64,000 nt of DNA from Methylophaga sp. (GCA_002706095.1 PAJP01000008.1:1-64000), one strand, 5' to 3'. Counted from the stretch's first letter, positions 51,884 through 60,227 are shown. Notes: generated by a model not told the origin, from the letters alone. A program made the numbers and translations.

Positions 51884-52072
51884 TTATCTATATTTAAATT
51901 CTACTCTTTCTATATCGTGAATAAACTCTCCTTTATTTAATAAACCCTCAGACCTAAGAATATCTTCTAATTTATAAATAGGTAAAGTATACACTCTATC
52001 TGTTCTCTCATCAAACTCTTCATCTGTCCAATCAGAATTATCTACCTGATATTTAATTTCAATTGTTTTCAT
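51884..52072 (-). CDS. Small acidic protein of unknown function
   Basis: A 62-residue protein overlapping the gene upstream by 14 bases. 'RVYTLPIYKLEDILRSEGLL' is helical, and the ends are beta-like. Function unknown. Confidence 0.5.
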   Translation of the reverse strand: MKTIEIKYQVDNSDWTDEEFDERTDRVYTLPIYKLEDILRSEGLLNKGEFIHDIERVEFKYR

Positions 52073-52388
52073 TACTTACATTTAATATAATACGTTCTTT
52101 TCTGCTCTTGCTCCACTCAAATAAACAGGGGATAAAATAAAAACTAAGTTGATCTTTTTCTAAAATACTTGACGGCACATAAACGCCTTTTTCTAACGAG
52201 GGTAAAAAACTTTCTATCTTAACAACACAGTCTTTAGACATATTATCATATTCTTCTTCAGTAGAAGCTATAAGATACCAATTATTAGTGTACATATGAT
52301 AGTAGCAACCCCTTTCTTTTAGATTAAACAGTAAGTGATATACTCCGTTTGGTAATACTTCCACCCAATAATCGTCTACATATTTCAT
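52059..52388 (-). CDS. Small protein of unknown function, first gene of its operon
   Basis: A 109-residue protein with many aromatic residues near the start ('YYHMYTNNWYLIASTEEEY'). It is the first gene after the promoter at 52456-52487. No family recognised. Confidence 0.5.
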   Translation of the reverse strand: MKYVDDYWVEVLPNGVYHLLFNLKERGCYYHMYTNNWYLIASTEEEYDNMSKDCVVKIESFLPSLEKGVYVPSSILEKDQLSFYFIPCLFEWSKSRKERIILNVSNENN

Positions 52389-52455
52389 TTTTATTTAATT
52401 TATTTGTTAGTAAAAATACGCCGCTAAAAACAAACAGCAGAAAAATTCAACAATA

Positions 52456-52487
52456 CAAATATACAGCACTACAAACCAAAATACAAA
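52456..52487 (-). promoter_or_regulatory. Bacteroidota-type promoter of the small-gene operon
   Basis: On the - strand TTTG (52487-52484), 20 bases, TATATTTG (52463-52456). It lies in the 103-base gap behind the GIY-YIG gene and gives a leader of about 60 bases for the 109-residue gene. Confidence 0.7.
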
Positions 52488-52491
52488 GTGT

Positions 52492-53679
52492 TTAAGATAA
52501 GTTTAACGTTTCAATTATTTCTTCTACGGGTAAGTCTAAGGTGTAGCATTCTGTGTACCCGTCAAATTGCTCAAATGGAATATATTTATAAGAATAAAAT
52601 TTTCTATGTAATAGTATCTCTGTGTCAAAAGCTGTACCTGCATCAAATGAACAAGTGAATACCTCTTTATATTCAAAATATTTACTATATATGTTAGGTC
52701 TAAATCTTTTCTTCAGCCCTTTGTAAGTTTTACCTATTTTATAAAATTCTTCATTCTTATTCCAACATCTAATTAAATATACTATAGCAGGTCTCCCTTT
52801 TGCGCCGTTCACATAAGATGTTCTAGGGTATCCTCCGTTTTCAATACCGCATTGAGGGCATCCGTACCCAGTTAAGTGATCGTTAGGTGTTATTTTAAAG
52901 TATTCTTTATGAATTTTACAATAAATGTCCCCCTTTGTTTTCGCTGTTTTATACTCAAACTTATCATAAATAGATTCATCTGTACCTAATCTTTTCATAG
53001 CTTTTTTGACGAAATCCTCTTTATTAGAAGTTAAAGCTTCTCCTCTTCTGTCTTCCCAACAGAGTCCACACCCCTGACCATTAAGTAACCAATTAGGTTT
53101 AATTCTAAGTTCTCCGTGCTTTCTACATCTAATATTACAGTATTTTAGTGCACCTTTGTAAGTAAAATCACTAAAATCAATTGAATTTTTCCAACCTTCA
53201 CGTTCTCTGTATTTATTTATAAAATATAGAGAGGGAAAACAAGCCGCTTTTATAGTAAAATCAGATTTAGATAAAAGAGAAGCTCCGTTGATAAGAAGTA
53301 TGCCATATTTATCTTGAATGTATATTTTTTGGTCTTTTAAGGCTTTATCTTTTAACTCTCTAGTTAAGATTTTTATGTCAGGGTGAGTCTCTTTAACTTT
53401 CTCTACTAATTCGACATAACTGATCCTCTTACTTTTGTGTGAATTATCCATACCGCACTGAAAACAACCTTTATTAGAAGATAGATGATTGTAAAAAGTA
53501 GTTTCTAATTTACCGTGTACGGGGCAGATTATAGTTACAGGGGACTTTTTTAAAGGTAATTCTTTTATTAAAGAGTAATCAAAGAAATCACCAAATTTTT
53601 CAATTGACTTATTAACATAATAATCTCTTCGCTCTTTAAAATTAAACCCTATAGTAGGATTGTGTCTACTTTTACTCAT
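52492..53679 (-). CDS. GIY-YIG endonuclease with zinc-ribbon repeats
   Basis: A 395-residue protein from ATG 53679; a GTG at 53697 in frame lies inside the leader hairpin and is not preferred. Residues 1 to about 285 hold repeated units with 'CPVHG' or 'CRKHG' followed by 'HL-S-GCFQC' or 'GQGCGLC' (Cys at about 45, 67, 70 and further sets), as in DUF723-type zinc-binding repeats. Residues about 300 to 395 are a GIY-YIG domain ('IVYLIRCWNKNEEFYKIGKTYKGLKKRF'). It is probably a free-standing homing endonuclease, with its own promoter and a long structured leader, placed just behind the DNA polymerase gene. Confidence 0.8.
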   Translation of the reverse strand: MSKSRHNPTIGFNFKERRDYYVNKSIEKFGDFFDYSLIKELPLKKSPVTIICPVHGKLETTFYNHLSSNKGCFQCGMDNSHKSKRISYVELVEKVKETHPDIKILTRELKDKALKDQKIYIQDKYGILLINGASLLSKSDFTIKAACFPSLYFINKYREREGWKNSIDFSDFTYKGALKYCNIRCRKHGELRIKPNWLLNGQGCGLCWEDRRGEALTSNKEDFVKKAMKRLGTDESIYDKFEYKTAKTKGDIYCKIHKEYFKITPNDHLTGYGCPQCGIENGGYPRTSYVNGAKGRPAIVYLIRCWNKNEEFYKIGKTYKGLKKRFRPNIYSKYFEYKEVFTCSFDAGTAFDTEILLHRKFYSYKYIPFEQFDGYTECYTLDLPVEEIIETLNLS

Positions 53680-53689
53680 AAATAAAAAT

Positions 53690-53770
53690 CCCGTCACTTA
53701 TCATCTGCATCTCACCTCAGAATCAAAGCAACGGGTATTTTGTTAGTGCGTATTAAAGTGAGATGACGCA
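53690..53770 (-). promoter_or_regulatory. Structured 5' leader with kissing hairpins, copy 1
   Basis: On the - strand, 5' to 3': hairpin P1 (TGCGT at 53770-53766 with ACGCA at 53751-53747), whose loop holds CATCTCAC (53765-53758); then CCCGT (53735-53731), GTGAGATG (53715-53708), perfectly complementary to the P1 loop, and ACGGG (53694-53690), which pairs with CCCGT (P3). The interleaved order predicts a pseudoknot or loop-loop contact. P3 ends about 10 bases before the start codon. Control of translation is inferred. Confidence 0.55.
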
Positions 53771-53779
53771 ATTAAAGTA

Positions 53780-53811
53780 CAAATATAAAACAAACTTTTG
53801 AATTATGCAAA
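53780..53811 (-). promoter_or_regulatory. Bacteroidota-type promoter of the GIY-YIG gene
   Basis: On the - strand TTTG (53811-53808), 20 bases, TATATTTG (53787-53780). It lies between the DNA polymerase stop and the endonuclease leader. Confidence 0.75.
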
Positions 53812-53822
53812 TTTATTTTTAA

Positions 53823-55817
53823 TTAATGTACCTCTGCGTATGAATTACCTATTTTATAATCTATACCTACAGGCACTTTAAGTTTCAACTGTCTGTTCAC
53901 CATATCAATAGCTTTCTTTAACTTTTCAACAATTAAATCACAATCCTCTGGTTTACAGCAAGTTATAATTTCATCGTGGAAACCTCCATATAATGTAACA
54001 CCCAAACCCATAAGATTATGTTGCCAGAGTGTAAATATATAATCTCCTGCACCTTGGTTTACGGTGCTGAAAATATCGCGCTCTGAGCGGAGACTATAAA
54101 AGTAACCATTTAAAGGGTTTTTAACCCACAACTGACCATTCGATTCCTTTGTTTCACAAGACTCAGAAAAAACACGAACACAGTTATTTTTAACCCAATA
54201 TGCATCTATTAGATTAGCTGCTTCTTTTGCAGGTATACCTAAATCCTCCCCTAGTTTAACTTTTCCAATACCGTACATACTGCTGTAGTTAGTCACTTTG
54301 CCTGCCGCCCTCTTTTTATCTAATTTATCGTGAAATTCATTCTTTTCTTCGTCTGTTTTATAGGAATTTAGTATAATTTGAAAATCTTCTGGTATTTCTC
54401 CTATCTCCTTAAAAGTGATGTCAGGATTTTTTCTTTTCTCTTTCCACCACTTATAAAAGAACACCTCTGCCTCTGTCATCATATTTGCAATTTGTGCAAT
54501 CTCTAAATGCGGATCGTAAAAAGGATGAGACTGATCTTCAACAAATTTTCTGTCTATGTCAAATACAAAGTTATTTCTAGTAACACTCTCTAGAGCACTG
54601 AGATCCGACCCCACCATAACATAACCTTCGGGAGGTAGAAGTAAACTACGTACATACTCCCCATAAGGAGCAGAAGGTTTAATAAGATTTACTAAAGTTC
54701 TGTGTTTTATCCTTAAAGTATTTGTAAATCCTCCTATATCAGCCACTATCTTATTGCCTCTAATCTTATCCCTTAGAAATCCTACAAAGTACCCTCTACG
54801 GTGCTGTAATAAGCTTAAATCAGACAGTCCTTTTATCTCTGGAACTTCTTCAACTAATTTTAATATTGATTTACATAAATCTTTGTTTTTATCTTTTAGT
54901 TGAGGCACTTTTCCGTTTGCGCCGTCCTTGTAGATACGAGGCTTCCAATTTAGCGAGAATAACCAAGATTTAACTTGTGAAGTGCTTTGAGGATTAGGCT
55001 CGTCGTACCTTACAACCTCTTCTAATTCTCCCTCGTAGTCTTCATCAACACCATAGTGTTCAGCTATTTTCAACCACCTTTCACCAGCAACAGAGGGAGT
55101 TCCGTCTTTTTTATAAATAGACTTTGGACGCTTTCTTTTGGCTACGACGGGGACTTTAGGCATTACTTTTTTCAACTCTTCTACTATTTCTTCTATAAGC
55201 TTATCAAACAGTTCTAAATTAGCTTGACAAGTTTCAATATCTAAAGTTAAAGGGTTGTCTTGGTGCATTTTATAGACCTTGCCTTTTGTCATAAGAAATC
55301 TTAGCAATGATTCTATGCGATTGTCATCATTGTTGTACAAATCTCTTAATAACTTTAGGTGTTTAAACCAAGTGTTTGTGTTAATCTTACAGTCTTCTGT
55401 AACCCTATTTACATACTCTTCATAAGATAGATTTTCCCAATCATCTATTTTTGGCTTAGGAACATTAAATTCCTCTCCATAATCTGAAAGCCCATATTTT
55501 ATTCTGTTTGGTTCAATGTACCAAGCCACTAACAATGAATCTACTATTGTGGCTTTTATCTGTATACCCTTAAATATTTTCTCAAGACTAGGGATATCAA
55601 ACATATAGAAATTATGACCCACTATTGTGTTATTGGGGTCTTCAAATACCTTTTTTACATCTTCTTTTTTGTTGGTAGTTTTAACAGACCAACCATCTTT
55701 TGTTTTATAAGCAATACCTAGAACGTGAAGATCAGACTCAACCCCTTTAATATCTTCTAAGAACCCTTTTGTCTCAATATCCCCTATTAGAGGTGTATCT
55801 AAGTCTATCTTACTCAT
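53823..55817 (-). CDS. DNA polymerase, family A, with 3'-5' exonuclease domain
   Basis: A 664-residue protein. The exonuclease part has 'GDIETKG' (Asp13, Glu15) and 'GHNFYMFDIPSL' (Asp72). The polymerase part has motif A 'GSDLSALES' (Asp405), motif B 'KRAAGKVTNYSSMYG' (residues 502 to 516) and motif C 'GGFHDEIITC' (His614, Asp615, Glu616). All metal-binding Asp/Glu residues are in place. The length is shorter than E. coli PolI because the 5'-3' nuclease is missing, as in other phage polymerases of this family. It is the main replicative polymerase of the phage. A GIY-YIG gene has settled directly downstream. Confidence 0.92.
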   Translation of the reverse strand: MSKIDLDTPLIGDIETKGFLEDIKGVESDLHVLGIAYKTKDGWSVKTTNKKEDVKKVFEDPNNTIVGHNFYMFDIPSLEKIFKGIQIKATIVDSLLVAWYIEPNRIKYGLSDYGEEFNVPKPKIDDWENLSYEEYVNRVTEDCKINTNTWFKHLKLLRDLYNNDDNRIESLLRFLMTKGKVYKMHQDNPLTLDIETCQANLELFDKLIEEIVEELKKVMPKVPVVAKRKRPKSIYKKDGTPSVAGERWLKIAEHYGVDEDYEGELEEVVRYDEPNPQSTSQVKSWLFSLNWKPRIYKDGANGKVPQLKDKNKDLCKSILKLVEEVPEIKGLSDLSLLQHRRGYFVGFLRDKIRGNKIVADIGGFTNTLRIKHRTLVNLIKPSAPYGEYVRSLLLPPEGYVMVGSDLSALESVTRNNFVFDIDRKFVEDQSHPFYDPHLEIAQIANMMTEAEVFFYKWWKEKRKNPDITFKEIGEIPEDFQIILNSYKTDEEKNEFHDKLDKKRAAGKVTNYSSMYGIGKVKLGEDLGIPAKEAANLIDAYWVKNNCVRVFSESCETKESNGQLWVKNPLNGYFYSLRSERDIFSTVNQGAGDYIFTLWQHNLMGLGVTLYGGFHDEIITCCKPEDCDLIVEKLKKAIDMVNRQLKLKVPVGIDYKIGNSYAEVH

Positions 55818-55864
55818 AATCTAATTAAATTTTTCTGTTGTTAATCTCTATTTTTGCGGCTATT

Positions 55865-56059
55865 TTATACAAACATAAAAGGAGATTTTTCATATTCTTG
55901 TAATTCAAATCCTATTTTCACTTTATTTTTGAGTCTACTGCTTAAAGATTCCCAATCTCCATAATTTATTAAGGTGTTTGGGGTTACATACCCATAATCA
56001 AAAAGTATATTGTATAATTCGTGTTTTTCTTCTTCGTTAAGTTTATTCCATTTTTCCAT
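55865..56059 (-). CDS. Small helical protein of unknown function
   Basis: A 64-residue protein beginning with 'EKWNKLNEEEKHELYNILFDYGYV', ahead of the polymerase gene with a 47-base gap. Mostly helix, acidic at the start. No family recognised. Confidence 0.5.
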   Translation of the reverse strand: MEKWNKLNEEEKHELYNILFDYGYVTPNTLINYGDWESLSSRLKNKVKIGFELQEYEKSPFMFV

Positions 56060-56082
56060 AATCTATTTTTTACACACCAAAT

Positions 56083-56277
56083 TTACAAACGAAAATCGAA
56101 TTCCACATAACCTATTAAGTTAAAATTAGGTTTTAGGTTATCTATAAATTCTTGCATATCCAAATCTTGACCATTATAATAACGTCTACTGTAAATACTT
56201 TTGTGCTTATTTACTATTTTTGTAAAGTCTTTTTCTTCTACTTTGTATACAGCATCTTCTAGTGTTATTAATCTCAT
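56083..56277 (-). CDS. Small protein of unknown function
   Basis: A 64-residue protein with 'YKVEEKDFTKIVNKHKSIYSRRYYN' and an acidic end, overlapping the gene before it by four bases (ATGA-type junction). Function unknown. Confidence 0.5.
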   Translation of the reverse strand: MRLITLEDAVYKVEEKDFTKIVNKHKSIYSRRYYNGQDLDMQEFIDNLKPNFNLIGYVEFDFRL

Positions 56278-56507
56278 AATTTATAATTTTGATAGTCAAT
56301 CCAAGTATTTAATTTATCTAAAGATTCTTCATATTGTTTAAAATAACGTTCATTATCCTTTCTCCATTTGTTATAAGCCTCCTCCTTAGTGTAGTTTAAA
56401 AGGAGTGTGTAGGAAGGGTCAAAAATTGGTGGGAAAGCTATATAAAAATTGTAAATATTATAACCTTTGTCTTCAAACTTTTCTCTTACCTGATCATATG
56501 TTATCAT
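56274..56507 (-). CDS. Small protein of unknown function
   Basis: A 77-residue protein with many aromatic residues and a helical C-terminus ('YTKEEAYNKWRKDNERYFKQ'), in close operon with its neighbours (two bases from the upstream gene). No family recognised. Confidence 0.5.
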   Translation of the reverse strand: MITYDQVREKFEDKGYNIYNFYIAFPPIFDPSYTLLLNYTKEEAYNKWRKDNERYFKQYEESLDKLNTWIDYQNYKL

Positions 56508-56509
56508 AA

Positions 56510-56962
56510 CTATATAGTATTTATATCAACCGCTAAACCCTCTCCTATCAAACCAAACACATCAAAGTGATTTTTAAATAGAAACCGAATATCTCTATAC
56601 ATAATACCACCCATAAGCTCTTCTCTATTATTATGGGGTAGTTTTGCAACATCATCTAAGTATAAAATAGCCTCTTTATTTAAACTATACATTTTAAACT
56701 CTTCTTTTTTAAGATCAGAAATTGGTCTTAATATTGGGTAGATTTCAGAATAAATAAATTCTTCAGTTACTGTTCTCCCTATTTCGTGTATTTCTACATA
56801 GTTAATATCTAAACCAACAATTTCAAATTCTTTTGGTATAATAGGGTCGGAATAATCATCGATATTCTCCCCCTCAGCAAAACATTTTAACCTATAACGC
56901 AAATAAGGTGTTAGGTATCTTAATTCTAGTTCCATAATTTTATTCTTTTTTCTCTCTTGCAA
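56510..56962 (-). CDS. Small protein of unknown function
   Basis: A 150-residue protein that overlaps the end of the primase gene by 23 bases; an internal ATG at residue 10 ('MELELRYLTPYLRYRLKCF') gives a natural start at 56935 without overlap. The segment 'ELRYLTPYLRYRLKCF' is common at the start of phage and Bacteroidota proteins of unknown role. The later part ('LDDVAKLPHNNREELMGGI') is helical. Confidence 0.55.
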   Translation of the reverse strand: MQERKKNKIMELELRYLTPYLRYRLKCFAEGENIDDYSDPIIPKEFEIVGLDINYVEIHEIGRTVTEEFIYSEIYPILRPISDLKKEEFKMYSLNKEAILYLDDVAKLPHNNREELMGGIMYRDIRFLFKNHFDVFGLIGEGLAVDINTI

Positions 56963-58016
56963 ATATATGAATTCCTTGTGATATCTCTACTTTAAATTTC
57001 GTTAAATTTGAAAAAAGGTAGTATTTTCTCTCTCTTTTCTGTCTGTTTTGCTCTTTTTCGGCGATTTCTTCTGGTTTTTTATCTTGATGCTTTTTAAGGT
57101 ATAGTGGAGCTTGCATTCCTTTATTCAGCATAGTTACACTAGTCTTTTTGTATGTATCCGCTTTTGCAGATAAATAAGGCGATTCATCAATCCACTTAAA
57201 CATATAATTTTCCATCTCATCATAAGTTATATATCCGCTCGAAACGAAACCTCCTCCAATCAACGAACTCGCCAAAATATTTTGATGGCCTACCTGCTCT
57301 TCATCAGCCTTTTTGATTATATTGTAAACCCTTTTAAGAACTTCTTTCTTATCTTCGTCTGTTACATCTTCTATCTCTTCAAATTCTCCCGTGTATTCTT
57401 CAAACTCGTCATACTTACCTCCACGTTGAGTCCAAGTTTCAGGATTTTCTCGCCACTTAATGTTTTCGTCCCAACTGAGAAAGAGGGGTAATGTAGCATT
57501 CTTTCCACTTTGATCAAAAGACTTAACGTATTCCATATGGTAACACATAGCGTGGAAATAGGATTTGAATTCATCCGTTGAGGCGACTTGAGGTATACGC
57601 ACCAAAGCCTTAACTCCATTTGCGCTAGGACTTTTGTATGCACATATTATGCATCTATACTTCTCAAATAGTTTATCTCTAAACTCATCAGCATCAATAG
57701 GTATATGATCAAAATCCCAAATACAAATTCCAGTGAAACCATCCTCTTTTTTAATATTCTCATAAGACCGCCCCTTACCATCTAAATTAACACAAGGAGT
57801 AAAATAGAACAGATTTTCTTGTTTTAGCTTACCTTTTGTTTCCCAATCTTGTTTTTTCTCTGCCTCGGCAATTTTATTAAATACCTCTTTTATCTCAGGT
57901 TTTGGGTTTTTATGAGACTCAATAAACTGACGAAGGGTGATTTTACCTAATGGTTGGCATTTGTAAATTTTACCTGGAAAGTAATCTATTTTTATATCGT
58001 CTAAAATACTACTCAT
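56940..58016 (-). CDS. BT4734/VirE-type DNA primase
   Basis: A 358-residue protein. Residues about 1 to 200 fit the BT4734-like/VirE N-terminal domain, an archaeo-eukaryotic-type primase core. 'FTPCVNLDGKGRS' is followed by 'GICIWDFDHIP' (Asp101, Asp103) and 'CAYKSPSANGVKALVRIP' (residues 126 to 142), the usual catalytic order in this family. Residues 210 to 300 form a helical part ('HQNILASSLIGGGFVSSG'), as in the C-terminal helical domain of such primases. It would start DNA synthesis for the family A polymerase. The end is basic and may bind DNA. Confidence 0.8.
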   Translation of the reverse strand: MSSILDDIKIDYFPGKIYKCQPLGKITLRQFIESHKNPKPEIKEVFNKIAEAEKKQDWETKGKLKQENLFYFTPCVNLDGKGRSYENIKKEDGFTGICIWDFDHIPIDADEFRDKLFEKYRCIICAYKSPSANGVKALVRIPQVASTDEFKSYFHAMCYHMEYVKSFDQSGKNATLPLFLSWDENIKWRENPETWTQRGGKYDEFEEYTGEFEEIEDVTDEDKKEVLKRVYNIIKKADEEQVGHQNILASSLIGGGFVSSGYITYDEMENYMFKWIDESPYLSAKADTYKKTSVTMLNKGMQAPLYLKKHQDKKPEEIAEKEQNRQKRERKYYLFSNLTKFKVEISQGIHIFAREKKE

Positions 58017-58036
58017 ATTGTCTAAATATTCTTTTA

Positions 58037-58423
58037 TTATCCTCTAAAATCACTTGTTAATCTTACCCACCAAGAGAGTTGTTTCCCTAGGTGTTTTCTA
58101 TAATTTGTAAATATGTCGTGAATATCCCACATTTCTTCATCTCTTATCCATTTAATAAAATAGTAATCATAGCACCTTGTCCATTGACCTAAAGTGTTAT
58201 CTTTAAATCTACCTTTATTGTAATTTACAAAATGTATCACAGGACAATTCCTGTCTATATAAACACACATTGCTAATTTACTATGTTTATTTTTCTTGGC
58301 ATAATGAACACTATTGTCGTGACATCTAAAATTCATTTTTATTTTACCAGGTTCAACCGTTATTTGATCAAAATTAGAGGTAACATATTCCATTATTTGC
58401 TGTCTTGCTTTTTTGTTACTCAT
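58037..58423 (-). CDS. Small protein with conserved Cys/His of unknown function
   Basis: A 128-residue basic protein with 'MNFRCHDNSVHYAKKNKHSKLAMCVYIDRNCPVIHF', a possible metal-binding set of Cys and His, then aromatic-rich helices ('CYDYYFIKWIRDEEMWDIHDIF'). It overlaps the UDG gene upstream by four bases and precedes the primase gene. A replication accessory role is only a guess from position. Confidence 0.6.
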   Translation of the reverse strand: MSNKKARQQIMEYVTSNFDQITVEPGKIKMNFRCHDNSVHYAKKNKHSKLAMCVYIDRNCPVIHFVNYNKGRFKDNTLGQWTRCYDYYFIKWIRDEEMWDIHDIFTNYRKHLGKQLSWWVRLTSDFRG

Positions 58424-58833
58424 AGTAAACCTTTAATTTTACCTAAGATACTCTCCTTATTCTTATTATATAACCAAGTATTCCTTTTTGAGGGGTGAAT
58501 TACAAATACCATTTTCTTATCTATATTTTTATTTTTTAAGAAATCTCTGGCAACACCTCCTAAAACAAGAATAGACTTCGAGTTTTCAACCTTTTCCTTT
58601 AAACTTCTTTCCCAATACTCTTCCATTTGCTCATTTGATGGTTTTTTATGACCACCACCCGAAGCAAATCCTGGAAACTTATCATAAACAGCATCAAAAT
58701 CAAACAAATCTTGTGCTTTTCCTTTGCTAATACCTAATTCTTCAAACCAATCATAAAGTTGAGTGGTATCGTAAGGTAATCCTTGTTTTACAGCAGGTGG
58801 AGCTTGTCCAATAATTAAAATCTTTTTATCCAT
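58420..58833 (-). CDS. Uracil-DNA glycosylase superfamily protein
   Basis: A 137-residue protein. 'ILIIGQAPPAVKQGLPYDTT' is motif 1 of the UDG fold, 'SILVLGGVARDFL' the central strand, and 'VFVIHPSKRNTW' the C-terminal loop with His. The length is at the short end of the superfamily. UDG genes are standard in crAss-like phages. Overlaps both neighbours by four to eight bases. Confidence 0.85.
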   Translation of the reverse strand: MDKKILIIGQAPPAVKQGLPYDTTQLYDWFEELGISKGKAQDLFDFDAVYDKFPGFASGGGHKKPSNEQMEEYWERSLKEKVENSKSILVLGGVARDFLKNKNIDKKMVFVIHPSKRNTWLYNKNKESILGKIKGLL

Positions 58834-59365
58834 TTTTATAAGTCGTTTTTGCCGCTTCTGCTACGGTAGGGTTATATCCTAGTATTTTCTTTGTTCTTTT
58901 AAAGCAAGATTCCCAAATAATATCTAAACTCTTCTCTTTTATATGTTCAACAGATGCGTGAGCTAAATGTAAAACACCTTTAAAACCTACTTTCAAATAA
59001 TATTTTTTAGGTAATTTTACACAAAACAGAAGTTCTGAGTGAGGGGTTTGTCTAGTCTTGACGTGGCTTTCTTTACCGAAATATTGAACCCAACTAACAC
59101 CATTTTCTCCTTTATACCTTAGTCCTGTTGTATTTTTAGATGTAATATCCTCATACATACCTCTATCTAAAGCCCATTGTTTAACTTCTTCCATAGACTT
59201 ATTTTCAAAAATATAAGATACAATATAAGCATTTTTTGGTACTGTAATTTCTGTTGGATTGAATATTCTTTTCCACCCTATTTTATCAGGATCTCTCGCC
59301 ATAATAGTTGCAAAAACACATCCTGTTTTACCTTGCCTTATATATTTTAAATTTTCATCGTTCAT
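58826..59365 (-). CDS. Protein of unknown function with a 'TPHSELLFCVKLP' motif
   Basis: A 179-residue protein with alternating beta and helix: 'KTGCVFATIMARDPDKIGW', 'YIVSYIFENKSMEEVKQWAL', 'GVSWVQYFGKESHVKTRQTPHSELLFCV', 'GVLHLAHASVEHI'. I do not recognise the family. Several His residues in the second half could form a metal or catalytic site. It overlaps the UDG gene by eight bases. Confidence 0.55.
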   Translation of the reverse strand: MNDENLKYIRQGKTGCVFATIMARDPDKIGWKRIFNPTEITVPKNAYIVSYIFENKSMEEVKQWALDRGMYEDITSKNTTGLRYKGENGVSWVQYFGKESHVKTRQTPHSELLFCVKLPKKYYLKVGFKGVLHLAHASVEHIKEKSLDIIWESCFKRTKKILGYNPTVAEAAKTTYKNG

Positions 59366-59369
59366 ATTA

Positions 59370-59377
59370 CAAATATA
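59370..59377 (-). promoter_or_regulatory. Candidate -7 promoter element
   Basis: On the - strand TATATTTG, just ahead of the gene that ends at 59365. There is no TTTG at 20 bases. It may drive the 179-residue gene, the UDG gene and the primase gene. Confidence 0.4.
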
Positions 59378-59378
59378 A

Positions 59379-59585
59379 CTATAATAAGTTTAAATACTGT
59401 GAATACCTTGTTAAAAATTTAAAGTGATTTATAGATTCAATAGCTTCTTCTTTTGATTCGGGGAATTTATAACTACCTATAATTTTTCCGCCAAAAATAT
59501 AGCCTGACGCTAAGAATATATGCATCTTAGTTATACCGTCTTGGTTATAAACTTTTTTACTGTCTTTTCTTATTTGTTGCCACAT
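59379..59585 (-). CDS. Small basic protein of unknown function
   Basis: A 68-residue protein ('MWQQIRKDSKKVYNQDGITK', 'KIIGSYKFPESKEEAIESINHF'). No family recognised. Confidence 0.5.
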   Translation of the reverse strand: MWQQIRKDSKKVYNQDGITKMHIFLASGYIFGGKIIGSYKFPESKEEAIESINHFKFLTRYSQYLNLL

Positions 59586-59621
59586 TTTTATAATTATTTA
59601 ATTAGATAAGCACTTAACCAA

Positions 59622-59708
59622 TTACACTAAAGCGATACCTGCAAAGAAAGCGAATATTATCCAAGCACATCCTATATTTTCGTAGTATTCGTCTGGTTTT
59701 TTACTCAT
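59622..59708 (-). CDS. Tiny membrane protein (28 aa)
   Basis: ATG at 59706-59708 to TAA at 59622: 'MSKKPDEYYENIG' followed by a hydrophobic helix 'CAWIIFAFFAGIALV'. It overlaps the stop of the gene upstream by eight bases. A small membrane protein in the replication-side operon may act on the host envelope. Confidence 0.4.
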   Translation of the reverse strand: MSKKPDEYYENIGCAWIIFAFFAGIALV

Positions 59709-59982
59709 CTTTTAGTATATTTAAAATTGATTCTTTATCTACACTGTAAAGAGTCTTTCTGTCGTAAGTAGGCGTTCTTCCTGCTCCCCAACCTATAAAA
59801 ACCTCTTTTTTTGTTTCTTCTGTTTTAACTTTAGCATTATCCGCCGCCAACTCTAACAAATCTTTTAACATTTGTTTTACTGTTTCTTTTTCATAATTAA
59901 CAGGATACATACCTTTAAAAACTTCATTATTTGGTATGTATTCAATTGCTTTATATTCATCTAAAAAGTCATCCATTTTCAT
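59701..59982 (-). CDS. Small protein of unknown function
   Basis: A 93-residue protein from ATG 59982, which overlaps the TGA of the gene upstream (TGATG). It contains 'MLKDLLELAADNAKVKTEETKKEVFIGWGAGRTP', a pattern seen in other phage proteins of unknown role. The last part is helical. Confidence 0.55.
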   Translation of the reverse strand: MKMDDFLDEYKAIEYIPNNEVFKGMYPVNYEKETVKQMLKDLLELAADNAKVKTEETKKEVFIGWGAGRTPTYDRKTLYSVDKESILNILKDE

Positions 59983-60227
59983 CACTTTGCAAATTTAATG
60001 TATTGTTTTAAAAATGTTTTACCAAGAGGTTTTTCCTCCTCCACATTGAAGAAATACACCTCAAATATTTCTTCGTCTCCTAAATTAACCGCAGTTGTTA
60101 TTAGTGGATGTGCTGTTTTAGTCTCAAAATTGTAGTAGGTGAAATCGTCATCACCACCCCACTCTTCTTTTGTCACCTCTGTTCTCTCAAATCCTAGCTG
60201 TTCTAGTTCTTTTGCTGTGTACTTCAA
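59982..60227 (-). CDS. Small protein of unknown function
   Basis: An 81-residue acidic protein ('YTAKELEQLGFERTEVTKEEWGGDDDFTYYNF', 'FEVYFFNVEEEKPL'), probably a small alpha/beta fold. It overlaps the upstream gene by 41 bases, an unusually long overlap. Confidence 0.5.
   Translation of the reverse strand: MKYTAKELEQLGFERTEVTKEEWGGDDDFTYYNFETKTAHPLITTAVNLGDEEIFEVYFFNVEEEKPLGKTFLKQYIKFAK

Noticed and set aside
53690-53735. Leader stem P3 as an ordinary terminator on the + strand
   Set aside because: The stem is only 5 bp with a 36-base loop, and no + strand gene ends here. The pairing is better explained by the - strand leader structure.
55870-55877. TATGTTTG on the - strand as a promoter for the polymerase gene
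   Set aside because: It lies inside the end of the upstream small gene, and no TTTG is found near 20 bases away.
59990-59997. TAAATTTG on the - strand as a promoter
   Set aside because: It lies inside a coding overlap and lacks a TTTG at the usual spacing, so it is probably chance in AT-rich DNA.
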